The notes below the pieces were generated by a model, which was not told the DNA's origin, ran no database searches, and saw only the letters and a program-made list of their open reading frames with translations. This document shows, piece after piece, positions 47,586 through 58,867 of a stretch of DNA of 64,000 nucleotides. Each line of letters starts with the position of its first letter. Within the stretch, counting starts at the first letter, position 1. A program made the translations under genes and the position numbers. The stretch lies in the NCBI RefSeq assembly GCF_002288925.2, contig NW_022098048.1:19162220-19226219 (forward strand), written 5' to 3'. Source of the stretch: Delphinapterus leucas (lineage: Eukaryota; Chordata; Mammalia; Artiodactyla; Monodontidae).

Positions 47586-48825
47586 AATTTAATCAGGAGA
47601 CTTGACAGCAGATTTTGAAACCTAGAACCAAATTTCTGACAATCCAAGGAATCATTGGGTACAAGCTGACTGCTGTCTCTTCCTGGGTCCTCTTTCCAGT
47701 TGGACCAATCACAGCATGTATCAGGTGTGGTTCTAGACAGCCAGACAGATGTAGGCTCATTTTTCCTGCCAAGCATTGACATACACCTAAGCAGATGTTA
47801 ATGCTGAGTTTTTTGTTGCTGATTTTTGTTTGTTTTTAGCCTCTTGGCTTCCAGTTCCTGTGACTCATTTGTTTCTTTGGCAGCATGCTGTATTATTTTT
47901 CAAACTGGGAAAAACCCTCCCGGCAACAACTATTTTTTAAGCGTCAGAATATTTTCAACTCTAGCCTCCTTTAACCCAACCGAAAAATATTCAAAGAAAG
48001 GAACATGTGGTTTCAAGTAAAAGAAAAAATGTTATTGAGAACCTCCTTGTAGACTCATTGGTGATTTCATTCTGTCTCCACCCTACACAGCAAGGAAATA
48101 AATGCTGGGATATCTGCAAAGCTTTAACACTTCAGGACTGTTGTGAGAAATCAAAAAACATTGGCGGGGGGGTGGTTGGAGGAAAGTTTTTATTTTTTTG
48201 ATTGCTAAGGAAATTACGTAGATTAGTTTCAATTGCTTCTTGAAATTCCACATCAGAGACCTGGGTTTTCCTAGCATGGCAGATGGCATATGGGGTCTGA
48301 GATTGTATAGTTTCTGTGTTTACTGTCAAGGAACGGCATTTTATTGGTGGTGCTAAACGGAACTAGCATCCAGGTAAAAATTTTCTTAAGCACTGGGGGA
48401 GTACTGAATGTGATTTGGGGTGAGAAGATAGTTCTGGGGAGAGTTAGATGGGAGAGAAGTTGCAAACGATATTATAACACCGTCATAGGTAAGCATTCCT
48501 GAGGACCTATGAAGAAAATCTCTCTCTGAAGACAAACAGGAGATATTTGCACTCATCCTCAATAACAGACCCTGTGCACCCACCTCATTTCTTGGGTCGC
48601 TGATTAGCATGCCTTGTACGCAGAGCTTGTCACGTGGTATGGCCTCATGGTGAGCACTTAACATGCTTGTCGCATGACGGCAAGAAGTGAGTGGATAAAT
48701 GAATAAATGAATGAATGAGAGACTGTTTCCTACTCCCAGGCCTATAACTAGGATGAAAAATTTATAGTCAATATGTGGTGGAAGGATTCTTATTCTAGAA
48801 TAGGAAAGACGTAAATCTGAAGCCT
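47586..48825. other. Unassigned stretch with an L2-like tail
   Basis: At about 48,690-48,720 AAATGAATAAATGAATGAAT resembles an L2 3' tail. The rest is unassigned. A minus-strand frame of 92 codons at 48,386-48,664 is not recognised. Confidence 0.4.
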
Positions 48826-48829
48826 TGCT

Positions 48830-49020
48830 TTATTATTTACTAGGTGTGTATTTTCTGCAAGTTACTTAACTTCTCTGAGACTTCGTTACTGTATCTAAAA
48901 ATGAGAAGAGTAAGAGCACAAATTTCATAATGCTGTGGTAAGGAGTGACTTACGTATTCATATAAATTTTATAATGCCTAGCACATAATAAGCCATAACA
49001 TAGATTAGCTATTATCATCA
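48830..49020 (+). mobile_element. MIR SINE
   Basis: TTTACTAGGTGTGTATTTTC, then GCAAGTTACTTAACTTCTCT, TAAGGAGTGACTTACGTATT and CTAGCACATAATAAGCCATA follow MIR order nearly end to end. Confidence 0.9.
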
Positions 49021-49220
49021 TCACCATTATCTATAGAAAGAATTGAAGTAGTTAACAAACTTCCCACAGAGAAAACTCAGGCCAAATGACTTCATTAGTG
49101 AATTCTAACATTCAGAGATGAAATAACATCATTTCTACACAAATTCTTCCAGAAATTACAAGAGGAGAAAACACTTCCATTACTCTGACTCCAAATCAAA
49201 GATGTTATAAGAAAATTACA

Positions 49221-49300
49221 GTCTATGACCATACCATCCTGAATGCACCTCTCAGAAGCTAAGCAGGGTTGGACCTGGTTAGTAGTACTTGGAAGGGAGA
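49221..49300 (+). pseudogene. Retroposed 5S rRNA pseudogene, truncated
   Basis: GTCTATGACCATACCATCCT then GAATGCACC and TCTCAGAAGCTAAGCAGGGT then TGGACCTGGTTAGTAGTACT match the first three quarters of vertebrate 5S rRNA. About 13 bases are missing after GCACC, a TAG is inserted in TTAGTACTTGG, and the 3' end is absent. The target duplication AAGAAAATTACAG (49,209-49,221) and AAGAAAGTTACAG (49,302-49,314) flanks it. Removing it restores continuous L1 ORF2 sequence. It is a dead copy made by L1 enzymes, not a functional 5S gene. Confidence 0.92.
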
Positions 49301-50064
49301 AAAGAAAGTTACAGACCAATAACCCACATGAAACTAGAAGGGAATTGCCTCTAAAAGATGTTAGCAAATTAAATTCAACATTATATAAAAAGGGTAATCC
49401 AACATGGTTGTTCCTTGGTCATGTAGCTTTAAAATCTAAAAATCAGTGACACCATATTAACAGATAAAAAAAAATGATAATCTCAACAGGTGCAGAAAAA
49501 TGTTTTGATAAAATCATAGTAAAAACTCTCAGCAAACTAAGAATAGAAGGAAGAGGATACAAAATAAACCAAAAGAAAATAGAAGGAAATAGTTAACTTA
49601 AAAGCTAAAATTAATAAAGAAAACAAAAGTTAAGTAAAATTGATAAATGAAATTAAAATAAGCTTCTTCAAGTGCCTGAATATAATGGATAAATACCTGA
49701 TATACTAAGTAAGATCGTAAATGAGGAAAACAAACAAAAAGTACCACATTAATAATGAAATAGGAAAGAATTATAACAGGTATAAAATAGGTTCCAATAA
49801 TTTAATGTAATATTTTGTGTCCCTTTTGTCAAAAATTTGAAAGGCAAGATTGAATGAGTGACTATATAGTCAAAATCAAGTGGGAAAAAATGCTCAAGAA
49901 AAGATAGAAAAGCCAAGTAGACTGAAATCCAAAGAAGAAATGGAAAAGTTTGTCAAAGATCTACCATTTGAAAGGGTGCCAGGTTCAGAGTATACCTAAC
50001 AGGCAATTTCCATGTTATTGAGACCATAAGGCAAACAAATTTCTTACATCAAAACTAAAAATGA

Positions 50065-50393
50065 GGGACTTCCTTGGTGGCACAGTGGTTAAGAATCCAC
50101 CTGCCAATGCGGGGGACACGGGTTTGAGCCCTGGCCGGGGAAGATCCCACATGCCATGGAGCAACTAAGCCCGTGCACCACAACTACTGAGCCCATGCTC
50201 TAGAGCCCGCGAGCCACAACTACTGAAGCCAGTGCACCTAGAGCCCATGCTCTGCAACAAGAGAAGCTACCGCAATGAGAAGCCCGTGCACCACAACGAA
50301 GAGTAGCCCCTGCTCGCTGCAACTAGAGAAAACCCGCACACAGCAACGAAGACCCAACGCAGCCAAAAATAAGTTAATTAATTTTTAAAAAAC
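50065..50393 (+). mobile_element. CHR-type tRNA SINE, long form
   Basis: GGGACTTCCTTGGTGGCACA at the head, one CCACAACTACTGAAGCC unit set, and the tail CAACGCAGCCAAAAATAAG. It lies in the old L1M. No clean target duplication is visible beyond a few A-rich bases. Confidence 0.92.
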
Positions 50394-50554
50394 GAACAAT
50401 GATAGCACTAAAAGAAAAATGCTAGTGAGTTATTGCTTACTCATACAGATACAAAAATTTCTAAGCAAAATATCATTAAATCAAATGCAGAAAAAAATTA
50501 AAAGATTAACCCACCATTTTTAAGACTGAATCAACATTTTAAAAATCTGTTACA

Positions 50555-50702
50555 GTGCCCCGGTCTGGGAGGATCCCACATGCCGCGGAGCAGCTGGGCC
50601 CGTGAGCCATGGCCGCTGAGCCTGCGCATCCGGAGCCTGTGCTCCGCAATGGGAGAGGCCACCGCAGTGAGACGCCCAAGTACCGGAAAAAAAAAAAAAA
50701 AA
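50555..50702 (+). mobile_element. 5'-truncated CHR-type SINE, no intact pol III boxes
   Basis: The copy starts GTGCCCCGGTCTGGGAGGAT, inside the B box region, so the A box and the start of the B box are missing. It ends in poly-A. The target duplication AAAAATCTGTTACA is perfect at 50,541-50,554 and 50,698-50,711. A truncated but correctly inserted copy shows that reverse transcription stopped early. Confidence 0.95.
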
Positions 50703-51103
50703 TCTGTTACATATGTTTAGTTTCTTAATGTATTAAATGAAAAATGTTATTGTATAAAGTGATACCCAAAAGGACAACAAAAATGTTAGACTCCCTAAGG
50801 AATTCTAAAATTGTATTGAAAGACAGGAAATAATGTCAAATAATGAGAGAGATAAGCCATATTGCCAGATGGAAACACTAAATATATAGATGATTCAATA
50901 CAAATCCCAGTCATTTCTTACGTGTGTTTGATTTTTAACTTGACAGATTGATTCTAGAGTCCCTCTGGGAGAATAAATGAGTGAAAGTAGCCAAGAAAGT
51001 TTGGAAAATGAGTTATAATGATAAGATTAGCACTATCAGATGAACCAATTACAGGAGGAGAATCTAGAGAAACTCAAGAATGAGTAGAAAGTTAGTATAC
51101 ACT

Positions 51104-51496
51104 GGGACTCCCCTGGTGGTGCAGTGGTTAAGAATCCACCTGCCAATGCAGGGGGCACGGGTTCGAGCCCTGCTCTGGGAAGATCCCACATGTCACAGAG
51201 TAGCTAAGCCCGTGTGACACAGCTACGGAGCCCACAGTCTAGAACCTGCGAGCCACAACTACTGAGCCCATGAGCCACAACTACCGAGTCTGTGTGCCAC
51301 AACTACTGAAGCCAGCACACCCAGAGCCCGTGCTCCGCAACAAGAGAGGCCACCAAAATGAGAAGCCCGTGCGTGGCAACGAAGTGTAACCCCTGCTTGC
51401 TGCAACTAGAGAAAGCCTGCACGCAGCAAGGAAGACCCAATGCAGCCAAAAATAAATAAATAAATAAATTTATATATATATATATATTAAAAAAAA
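51104..51496 (+). mobile_element. CHR-type tRNA SINE, long form, extra internal units
   Basis: The head is GGGACTCCCCTGGTGGTGCA. The middle has three CCACAACTAC(T/C)GAG-type units where the copies at 50,065 and 23,152 have fewer, and the tail ends in a (TA)n run. The target duplication is GTTAGTATACACT (from 51,091) and GTTAATATATACT (from 51,501). Confidence 0.93.
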
Positions 51497-52753
51497 GAAT
51501 GTTAATATATACTAAAGGTAGTATTTTAAATCCCAGGGAAAAAATGGATTGAAGTAAATTGTGTTAAAGTGATCAACTATTCGTATATAAGGAAATAGGT
51601 GCTAGCTTATATTAAATACAAAAATTAGTTTCATCTGGGTTAGAGATGTAAGATCAAAATTAAAAATGTATTAGGAGAAAATGTATGGGCAATACTTTTC
51701 TAAGCTTGGGGTTGGGAAAGCTTTAAAATTCAAAATACCAAAGCAAAAACTTAATAAATATAACTGTGTAAGTATTAAAAACTTTATTAAAACAAAGAAT
51801 ACATAAACAAAAATCAAAGTGGCAGACTAGGATAAAACATTTGCAATATACTAGAAATAAAGGGTTAATAATCAAAATACAAAATGAGTTTATATAAATG
51901 AATATGAAAAAGTCAGTCTAACAGAAAATTGTATGATGCAATAGGCAATTCCCAGAAAAATAAATACAAAGGGCCAGTAGACATAGAAAAATATCGTAAA
52001 TATTGACAGTAACTAAGGAAATGCAAATTTGAAAACAGTAAGAAGGTATTTTGCTTCTCAGTGGCAAAAATTTAAAAGATTAAGAGACAATATTGGTAAA
52101 AGTTACGGAAAGGAAGCATTTCCGGTTATTAAAAGACTTAATAAGTGTAATATTTTGAAAAAAATGTTGGCAGCAACAAATCTAACTTTAGGAATTTCTC
52201 CTAAAGTAATAGTGTCACAAGTGCATAAAGATATATGTACAAACATGCTCACTCAGCAGAGGTTATAGTGGAAACTGTTAAAATGTCATCAATTACAGAA
52301 TGTCTAAATAAATCATGGTACACTAATATGATGGAAAAACACCCATACAAAAGAATGATGTAGATCCACATTTGCAGACCTGGAAACATGACCAGGATGT
52401 GATAAACAAAAAATATTGCAGGACAATATGTCTGGTATAGAGACAGGCTGGGTCCTGGGACCTGTGACACTTTGCTGCAGTGCCTGCACCTGGACAAACG
52501 TCTCTTCGAGCAACAAAATACAAAGAAACTCTAAGGGACTAAAAATAACTGCGTGCATGCACAATTGGGGCAAATTATGGACAAAAAGACCAAAAAAAAA
52601 CCCTCCAACTGCCACTTCTGAAGAGGTGGGAGCAAAAGCAGGGTGTCGGGAGCAACAGCAGGGTACTGCGCATGCCCCCTGCACTCAACACCACTAAAGG
52701 GGTGGGCAAACCACCTAAGTCACCCCTCTGGCCCAACCCCTACCCTCACCCCA

Positions 52754-52759
52754 TATAAG
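52754..52759 (+). promoter_or_regulatory. LTR TATA box
   Basis: TATAAG within CCCCATATAAGGAAC, about 100 bases before the poly-A signal, the spacing expected between the LTR promoter and the end of R. Whether it is active is unknown. Confidence 0.75.
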
Positions 52760-52854
52760 GAACAAGCTCGCCCCTCCCCCAACCCTGCCACGGAGCAAGC
52801 GAGCAAGGGAACCTGTTGTCTGTTCTCGCTTCCCCATGCTGCAGCAGGGGCCCC

Positions 52855-52860
52855 AATAAA
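52855..52860 (+). terminator. LTR polyadenylation signal
   Basis: AATAAA in CCCCAATAAAGCCTTGCCTG, intact and correctly placed downstream of the TATA box in the LTR. Confidence 0.85.
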
Positions 52861-52937
52861 GCCTTGCCTGCATTTCCTGTCTGGCCTCGTATCAATTTCT
52901 ACTGATTGGGGAAGGCCAAGAACGCTGGTCGGTAACA

Positions 52938-53010
52938 GTATGAGTCCTTTGTTGCATAAAAGTTACAATGGATGGAGTTGTAGGTGATCTTTATGCTCAT
53001 TTTGTTATCT
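52938..53010 (+). mobile_element. Old L1M 3'UTR beyond the LTR
   Basis: GTATGAGTCCTTTGTTGCAT and GTTGTAGGTGATCTTTATGC continue the L1M sequence that stopped at 52,438. Confidence 0.65.
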
Positions 53011-54625
53011 TTAAGTCTTCATTTTGGCCTTGAGCTGCTTCTTAAGCTTTTCCTCCACTCTACAGCTTCTTCTCCAAATCGTTAAGCTCTTGTGCTCCTG
53101 AGAAAAGCTGAAATTCGGGAGCCACATAATCCACCCCCACCTGGAACCACTTAGAACCAGCAAGAAGCACCTAGGATACTCCAAGAAGGGAACACCTGGG
53201 TACTTTTAAAAAATATAAAATATACAAAATTGTGTGTGCGCACGTGTGTGTGTAATTCCATTTTTCTTCACTTCAGTTCTCAGCAGATGTCCATCTCTTA
53301 TTGAATGGATAAATCAGTCTCCTTCTAAAGGAGATTGCTTATCTTTTACCTTGAAAATACTTCTGACCCCTTAGCATTCTCCCTAGTCTCAAAGAAAAAG
53401 ATCGTCTTTGTACGTTCGTTTTGCATTAATCTCTTTCCCACAACATCAATCTCTTCTATACTGATTTCTTCGCCTTTGCCTTCAAACATAAACAAGTTCT
53501 TCTCTCTTAAAGACACAAAATAAAACAAAACTTTGCCTGACCCTGTTGCTCATTGAGCTCCAGTCTCCCTTTTTTCCAAACTTGTACATTTATGGTTCAG
53601 CCCCAGGCTGCCTTCCTCCTGCCAGTGGCTTCTTTACCTGCTGTGGTCTCTTCTCCCTGCTGAAGCTGCACTCACAAAGCTCCTAGTGAACTAATTGCCA
53701 AATCCTGTCCTCTTTTCTAAGTTTCATTTGCTTTGGCTTTTGGTGTGTTTTTTTTATATATATAATGTTATTTTGTTCTGTTCTGAACATAATTGTCTAC
53801 CCCCTAATTCATGAACCACTCTCTGTTGGGCCTCTTGACTTTTTGGTTCCTTATCAGCTCACTCATCAGTCCCTGTCTATGACTTGTACTAAATCCTCTT
53901 CTTCCAACTCTAACTGTAGCTGTCTATAGCTGCCTAGCCCATTATTCATGTAGCTTCCTGAATCTTCTCTATGGGAATGGCTCCTCCATCTAACTCTACA
54001 ATCCTGACTTCTTTTCCAAGTCCCACCTCTGCATCTCTAATTATTTATCATTTAGCTCCATTTATGTTGAATTAAATATGTCTGAAGTCAGACCCTTCAT
54101 CTTCCCTTAGAAACTTGTCCTGTACTCCCTATTTTCGTGATTGCCTTCAGCATCTTTCAACAGTCTCCGCTTGTCTGACCACCCTCACTCCTTTGTTTCC
54201 CATGACCAAATTCTCTTTAGTTTTTTCATTTCCATTGTTCACTTTCTTTTTTCACTGTCAACAGTCTACCTCTATCTCAACTCCAATATTCTTTTCAAAT
54301 CATAAACTTCTAATAATTTCCTATATAAAAGTTTTCTGTTCAGTCAACCTAGACAAGCTACTCCTGCAACATATCAAGTATATTCTATAGCCAAACCCTT
54401 GGTTGTCCCCTTTCCTCCCCAACCAACCTCTTACTACTTCCTCGAAGCTTCTCAATATTGCTCTTTTATGAATTTATAACATTGCATGCCCTTCTTGTGG
54501 CAGTTTACTGTGTCCACTTCTTATAATATTATCTTGTCTACTTACATTTTCTTGTATTTACACCCTCTCTTCTTAAATGGATATAACCTTCTGAAGGAAA
54601 ATGGCCATTGCACCAGTGAAGAATT
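53011..54625. other. Unassigned stretch
   Basis: A short minus-strand open piece near 53,063-53,165 (AGSKWFQVGVDYVAPEF...) is discussed as a weak finding. (TG)n of about ten units lies at 53,230-53,252. Pyrimidine-rich sequence dominates 53,560-54,420 and may hold a very old repeat, but I cannot name it. Confidence 0.4.
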
Positions 54626-54629
54626 CTGT

Positions 54630-54990
54630 TTGTTCACCAGTAACAGAGCGCTGAAATAACAGTGACTTAAAGAAATAACTTGATAAACAGTCCAGGACTA
54701 GTATCCATAAGAAGGATCCAGACTCTTTCTATCATTTTGCTTCTCTGTCTTTAGCCTATGGCTATAATCATTACACTGTCTTCACTGACACAATATGGCT
54801 GCTGGAGTTTCAGCCATCAAGTCCACATTCCAGGAAGGAACAGAGGGAAAATAGGAAAGAACAAAATACACGTTTCCCAGATGAGTCATTCTCTTTCATT
54901 GGGCTCTCCCCAAAGCCCCCTGCCCACCCAAAGGCTTATGTTTAAATCTAACCAACCACTCCTAAACACAAGACAGCCTGTGAAAATGTG
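54630..54990. repeat. Probable ancient mammalian repeat, family not named
   Basis: The phrases AATATGGCTGCTGGAGTTTC, AGCCATCAAGTCCACATTCC and CCAGGAAGGAACAGAGGGAA recall a widespread old mammalian repeat. I cannot name the family with confidence and see no coding capacity. Confidence 0.45.
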
Positions 54991-55054
54991 ATCTCTTAGG
55001 TAAGTACATTATCATTTTGAATGAACTTTGTGTTCTGTTTGTGAGAAATAAGAA

Positions 55055-55870
55055 AACTAGTTCCACCAATATTTACTGAGCATATTCCCTGTGCCAGGCA
55101 GTGTTCTAGGCACTAGGAATAGAACAATGAACAAAATAGACATGGATCCTACCCTTGTGGACCTCACATTAATAATGTATGGAGGGGCTTCCCTGGTGGC
55201 ACAGTGGTTGAGAGTCTGCCTGCCGATGCAGGGGACGTGGGTTTATGCCCCCGTGTGGGAGGATCCCACATGCCGCGGAGTGGCTGGGCCCGTGAGCCAT
55301 GGCCGCTGAGCCTGCGCGTCCGGAGCCTGTTGCTCTGCAACGGGAGAGGCCACAACAGTGAGAGGCCCGTGTACTGCAAAAGAAAAAAAAATAATAATAA
55401 TGTAGGGAGAGAGTAAATAGGCAAATAAACCAGGAAACTGGTAGTCGAGAAAGTCTCCAGTTGTAAGGTAGGATTTCAGTGGAGATCTGAAGGAAGCGTC
55501 AGGGCCAGCTGCTGTTGAGGTATCTGAGGGAGGAGTACTCTAGGCAAAGAGAACAGGCAGTGCAAAGGCCCTGGGGCAGGGGGGTGTTTGACATGCTCGG
55601 AGGACCCATGTGGCTGTAGCGGAGAAGCTCCAGAGGGGCATTAGGACGTGAAGCCAGCATAGCAGTGAGAAGCCAGATAGTGGGTACCCCAGGATGAGAC
55701 TTTTCCACTGAGTCAGATGGGACATCACTGGTGAGATTTAAGAATAGTGTCATGAGCCAGCTTGATTTAAAACAATCACTTAGAGCCTAGACTGTAGAAA
55801 GACCCAGGAGGTGCTGAAGCCTATTAGGAAGCTGTCGCAATGACCCAGGAAAAAGATGATGGTGGCTCAG
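55055..55870 (+). repeat. Ancient mammalian interspersed repeat, best copy
   Basis: CCCTGTGCCAGGCAGTGTTC, GAACAATGAACAAAATAGAC, AGTGCAAAGGCCCTGGGGCA, GACCCAGGAGGTGCTGAAGC and GGAAAAAGATGATGGTGGCT come in the family's order. A SINE splits it at 55,184-55,394. It is the longest of the copies of this family in the window. Confidence 0.65.
55184..55394 (+). mobile_element. CHR-type tRNA SINE, short form
   Basis: GGGGCTTCCCTGGTGGCACA to GAGGCCCGTGTACTGC plus an A-rich tail with AAT repeats. The target duplication is about AATAATGTATGGA (from 55,171) and AATAATGTAGGGA (to 55,408). Confidence 0.95.
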
Positions 55871-56024
55871 GAATCAGATTCTGCATCTGTTTTGAAGAAG
55901 ACAGGCTGACATAACTTGCTAATAACTCGCTGATAGTTGGGTGTGACAAAAATGATTAAAGGGATATTGGAATAGAAATCCAGAAGGCTCTGCCACTGCC
56001 ATGTATATAATTTTTCATATGCCT

Positions 56025-56090
56025 CAACAGTGCCTTTTACAGTGCTAGGCACACAGTAAATGTTTAATAAATGTTTGCCAAATGAACATA
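56025..56090 (+). mobile_element. L2 LINE 3' end, short
   Basis: CAGTGCTAGGCACACAGTAA followed by GTTTAATAAATGTTTGCCAA is the last part of L2. Confidence 0.7.
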
Positions 56091-56099
56091 TTTTAACCT

Positions 56100-58865
56100 T
56101 TTTAGAGGGCTACTTTCAGAATTTTTCTCACTCCACAAGACACCCACCATTAATGATGAAAGAAATTTAGGGAAAAACCCAGATTCTAATAGCATACACC
56201 GAGACTGTGTTTTCCTGTTGCTTCTTGTCAGTGACAATACTTCTGGAAGCTGAAGGAAGAGAATGTACTGAAAGGACATTTGTTTGTGACATTATTAATA
56301 GAACATTCGAGAAGAAACCAAGTACAAAAATCTCCCATCCAACCATGATGGAATTTACCTGCTGTGTAAGTGGCTGTTCAGACCAAGTCATTTTCACACT
56401 TTTGTGTGGGGATCACACGAGGGCATATTAGGTGAGAAAAAACAATTGAGGTGGTAGCCGTGTTAGGAGATGGAAAAAGGAAGAGAAGAGAGAGTTTTAA
56501 AAGGTATCTCCAAACTAGCAAGTAGACTAAAATACATGGAAGAAAGACTGTCACTGTCACCACGGACTCTAGTGCCAAGTGATCGAGGCCGTCTGCCGGA
56601 TGCAGAGTTGTGACATGGAGATAAGTAACCATTTCCAGCCATTTTTTTTCTCAAAAAACAACACTGGACTTTCATTCTCTGAGTGTCCCTGCCTTATGGA
56701 TTGGTACGACATAGAATTAAAAAGCTAGAAATGAATTCAAAGATATTTTAGGGTATATTCCAGTTGTTAAATGATTTTATGTCCCATGAAAGCCCTTAGG
56801 CAACAAGAAGACAGTTCTAAACCCCAGTCCTCCTGACACCAAGGATGGGGCCTTTTATTCATCCCATCTTCCCAACCACTAATGCTTATTTCTCTACCAC
56901 CACCGCCCACCCATGGAAATTAAATTAATGATCTCACTAACATGAAACATACTCATCTCACCCAGCTTGGAACTCTTTCTCCATGCGCCCCTGAATCTGA
57001 AACTTAGACACAAATGAGATTCTCAGACAAATGTTATTTAGGCAAATTCAGTGACACTCGGACCTTGGAAAGCTGAGTAGGTCAAAGCCCTGAGTCTCCA
57101 AGGTACAGGGCCCCAGAAGAGTCCCATCCAAGTCAATGGGCATCCTTTCCTTTCAAAGTTTGAAGGAGGAGAAAAACAGGACAGAACAGCCTGCGATGAG
57201 CTACCCCCCCCAATTCATCTCCTTCCTGTGGCTCCAGGGAGGAGAGGATTCATTAACAAAAGCCTGGCCAGGTCAGACGAGGCAATCTTTATTGATTCTC
57301 CTCTCTGAGGGCCCACCGTGTTCCAGCCCCCTCCTTGGTTCTGGTCAATACTCTCCTTCCAAGTCCAAGATGATTTTCTGGCTCTTGTTTCGATGTCTTT
57401 GTGTCTTTCTATTGATCTATCGCTCTTTAGGAAAATTTAGAGAGAAAAAAAATCACCAACATAAGGAAAAGTTATAAACAAGAATGACAGCAACAATGCT
57501 GAGGAAAGATAAAGATTGCCGACTGGCGAGGGAGAAAGGGCAAGGGCTGGTGATTTTTTAATGTTACAATGATTATTTTAAAAATCTAGCTCTTTCTTCG
57601 GAGTTTGGAAAAAAGCTACCAACACACCAATTCACAGGGACATAGACTAAGCTGAATCTCGCTCAGGCCCCATTGAATCTTTAGTCATTAGATGACTTGT
57701 GTTACCTCTACAACCGCTGAGCTTTATTTTGGAGAGTGGGATCTGACAGGATGATTTCCTTGTGTTGACAGGAACGAACATCCAGGTTTAGCACGTTGGG
57801 CAGAAAGAGAGGCGATTATACTCTAGTCATAGGATTTCCTTTTTCAGCTAGCAGGCCTGGCTAAGTAACATGTCCTCAGAGATATGCAAGTTAGAAAAAA
57901 GACTGGCAGCTTGGTCATTTTCCTTGGGAACAGCACTGGTTTCCCCATTGCGGGCTGCCCATCTCCTCTGCTTTTTGGTTTTCTACCATTTAGACCAGCT
58001 CTCTATTAGCAGCCCGGGCTGAAATCCCCTTTTTCCTGCCTGGAGGGACAGGGCTAGAACTGATATTTCTGATATTTCAAAGCTCAGTTGAACCCTCTCC
58101 CAGCTTTGGTTAAAAGCTGATTGGATCCTATGTCGCGTCTCTTAAAAAATAATTTTTAAAACCACCAAGGAAGGAGAGAAGGGTTGCAATTGAAGAGGTG
58201 GTGGCATCGGAGCCAGAAGAAATGTGATTAACAGGAACACAGACGGCTCTTGGCAGGTAGTCATGGAAGTAGCCAACATCTCCATCCCCTGAGAATCCCT
58301 AATTTTTTGAGAACATTGAACAGGTGCTGTGGGGCGTGATAGCAGGGATGCCAACAGCACGAATATAGAGAGACCAGGCATCCCTTTTCTCCAAGATTTT
58401 TCTTTTTTGCAAATAAAGGGAAAGCTGGAGATGCTGCCCTTGACACTGGACTCTGCACATTCTGGGCCCCCTGCTATTTCCCTGCAGAGAACTGGGGGTT
58501 TGAAAACCTGAAAGAGCTGTGCCAAGTGTACAGTCACTTTGCACCGAGGAGTATTTTTGCTAAAAAAGTGTCAGAGTGGGAGGTGGGGTAAGAACCCTAA
58601 ACATTGTTTTGCTCAAATGCAGTATTGAAAGACATCTAGCTGTAAAACTCTATTTCCTTAGTTTCTGTACTTTGCTAAGCCAGTGAGTTATAAAGAACAA
58701 CAGATGGAAAAAACAAACAAACAATTTGTCTTTCTCTCAGGAATTCACAGGAATTATATGTATATATATTTTCTTTCATATTCTTTTCCATTATGGTTTA
58801 TCCAGGATATTAAATATAGTTCCCAGATCTCACCATTCTTGAATAAACCATGATGACCAGGCTTT
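56100..58865. other. Unassigned stretch of about 2.8 kb
   Basis: Several frames of 60-131 codons occur (for example 58,142-58,537 minus and 57,136-57,477 plus) but none has a recognisable domain, and they overlap in several frames. No repeat family was recognised with confidence. If this window contains an unrecognised exon, this is one of the places to look. Confidence 0.4.
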
Positions 58866-58867
58866 CT

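Larger units (their letters stand above)
49025..52438 (+). mobile_element. Old L1M, mosaic host of five later insertions
   Basis: A plus-strand old L1 whose ORF2 phrases run through the whole stretch (AAATTACAGACCAATAACCC is formed across the 5S insertion at about 49,310; CATAGTAAAAACTCTCAGCA at 49,516; the C-terminal LGISPKVIVSQVHKDICTNM in an open piece at 52,029-52,268). It has been broken by a 5S pseudogene, three SINEs and an LTR, and its frames are ruined. Confidence 0.8.
52439..52937 (+). mobile_element. Solo LTR of a class I-like endogenous retrovirus
   Basis: About 500 bases between two parts of an old L1M. It contains a TATA box (CATATAAGG), a poly-A signal and a terminal CGGTAACA, the layout U3-R-U5 of a retroviral LTR. 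GTAT occurs at 52,435-52,438 and 52,938-52,941 as a candidate 4-bp target duplication, which would fit a gammaretrovirus-like element. The 5' end lacks the usual TG by this reading, so the left boundary is uncertain. No internal viral genes are present. Confidence 0.82.

Noticed and set aside
51220..51330. Regularly repeated CCACAACTACTGAG units that look like a small CRISPR-type array
   Set aside because: They are internal units of a tRNA-derived SINE in a mammalian genome. The spacing is irregular and there are no unique spacers.
52313..52697. Frames of 66-123 codons over the LTR start
   Set aside because: They lie in the L1M and LTR, which code for no protein at this place.
58142..58544. 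Overlapping minus-strand frames of 65-131 codons suggesting an exon
   Set aside because: Three different frames are open over the same bases with no recognisable protein in any. This is more consistent with chance, though I cannot exclude an unrecognised exon.
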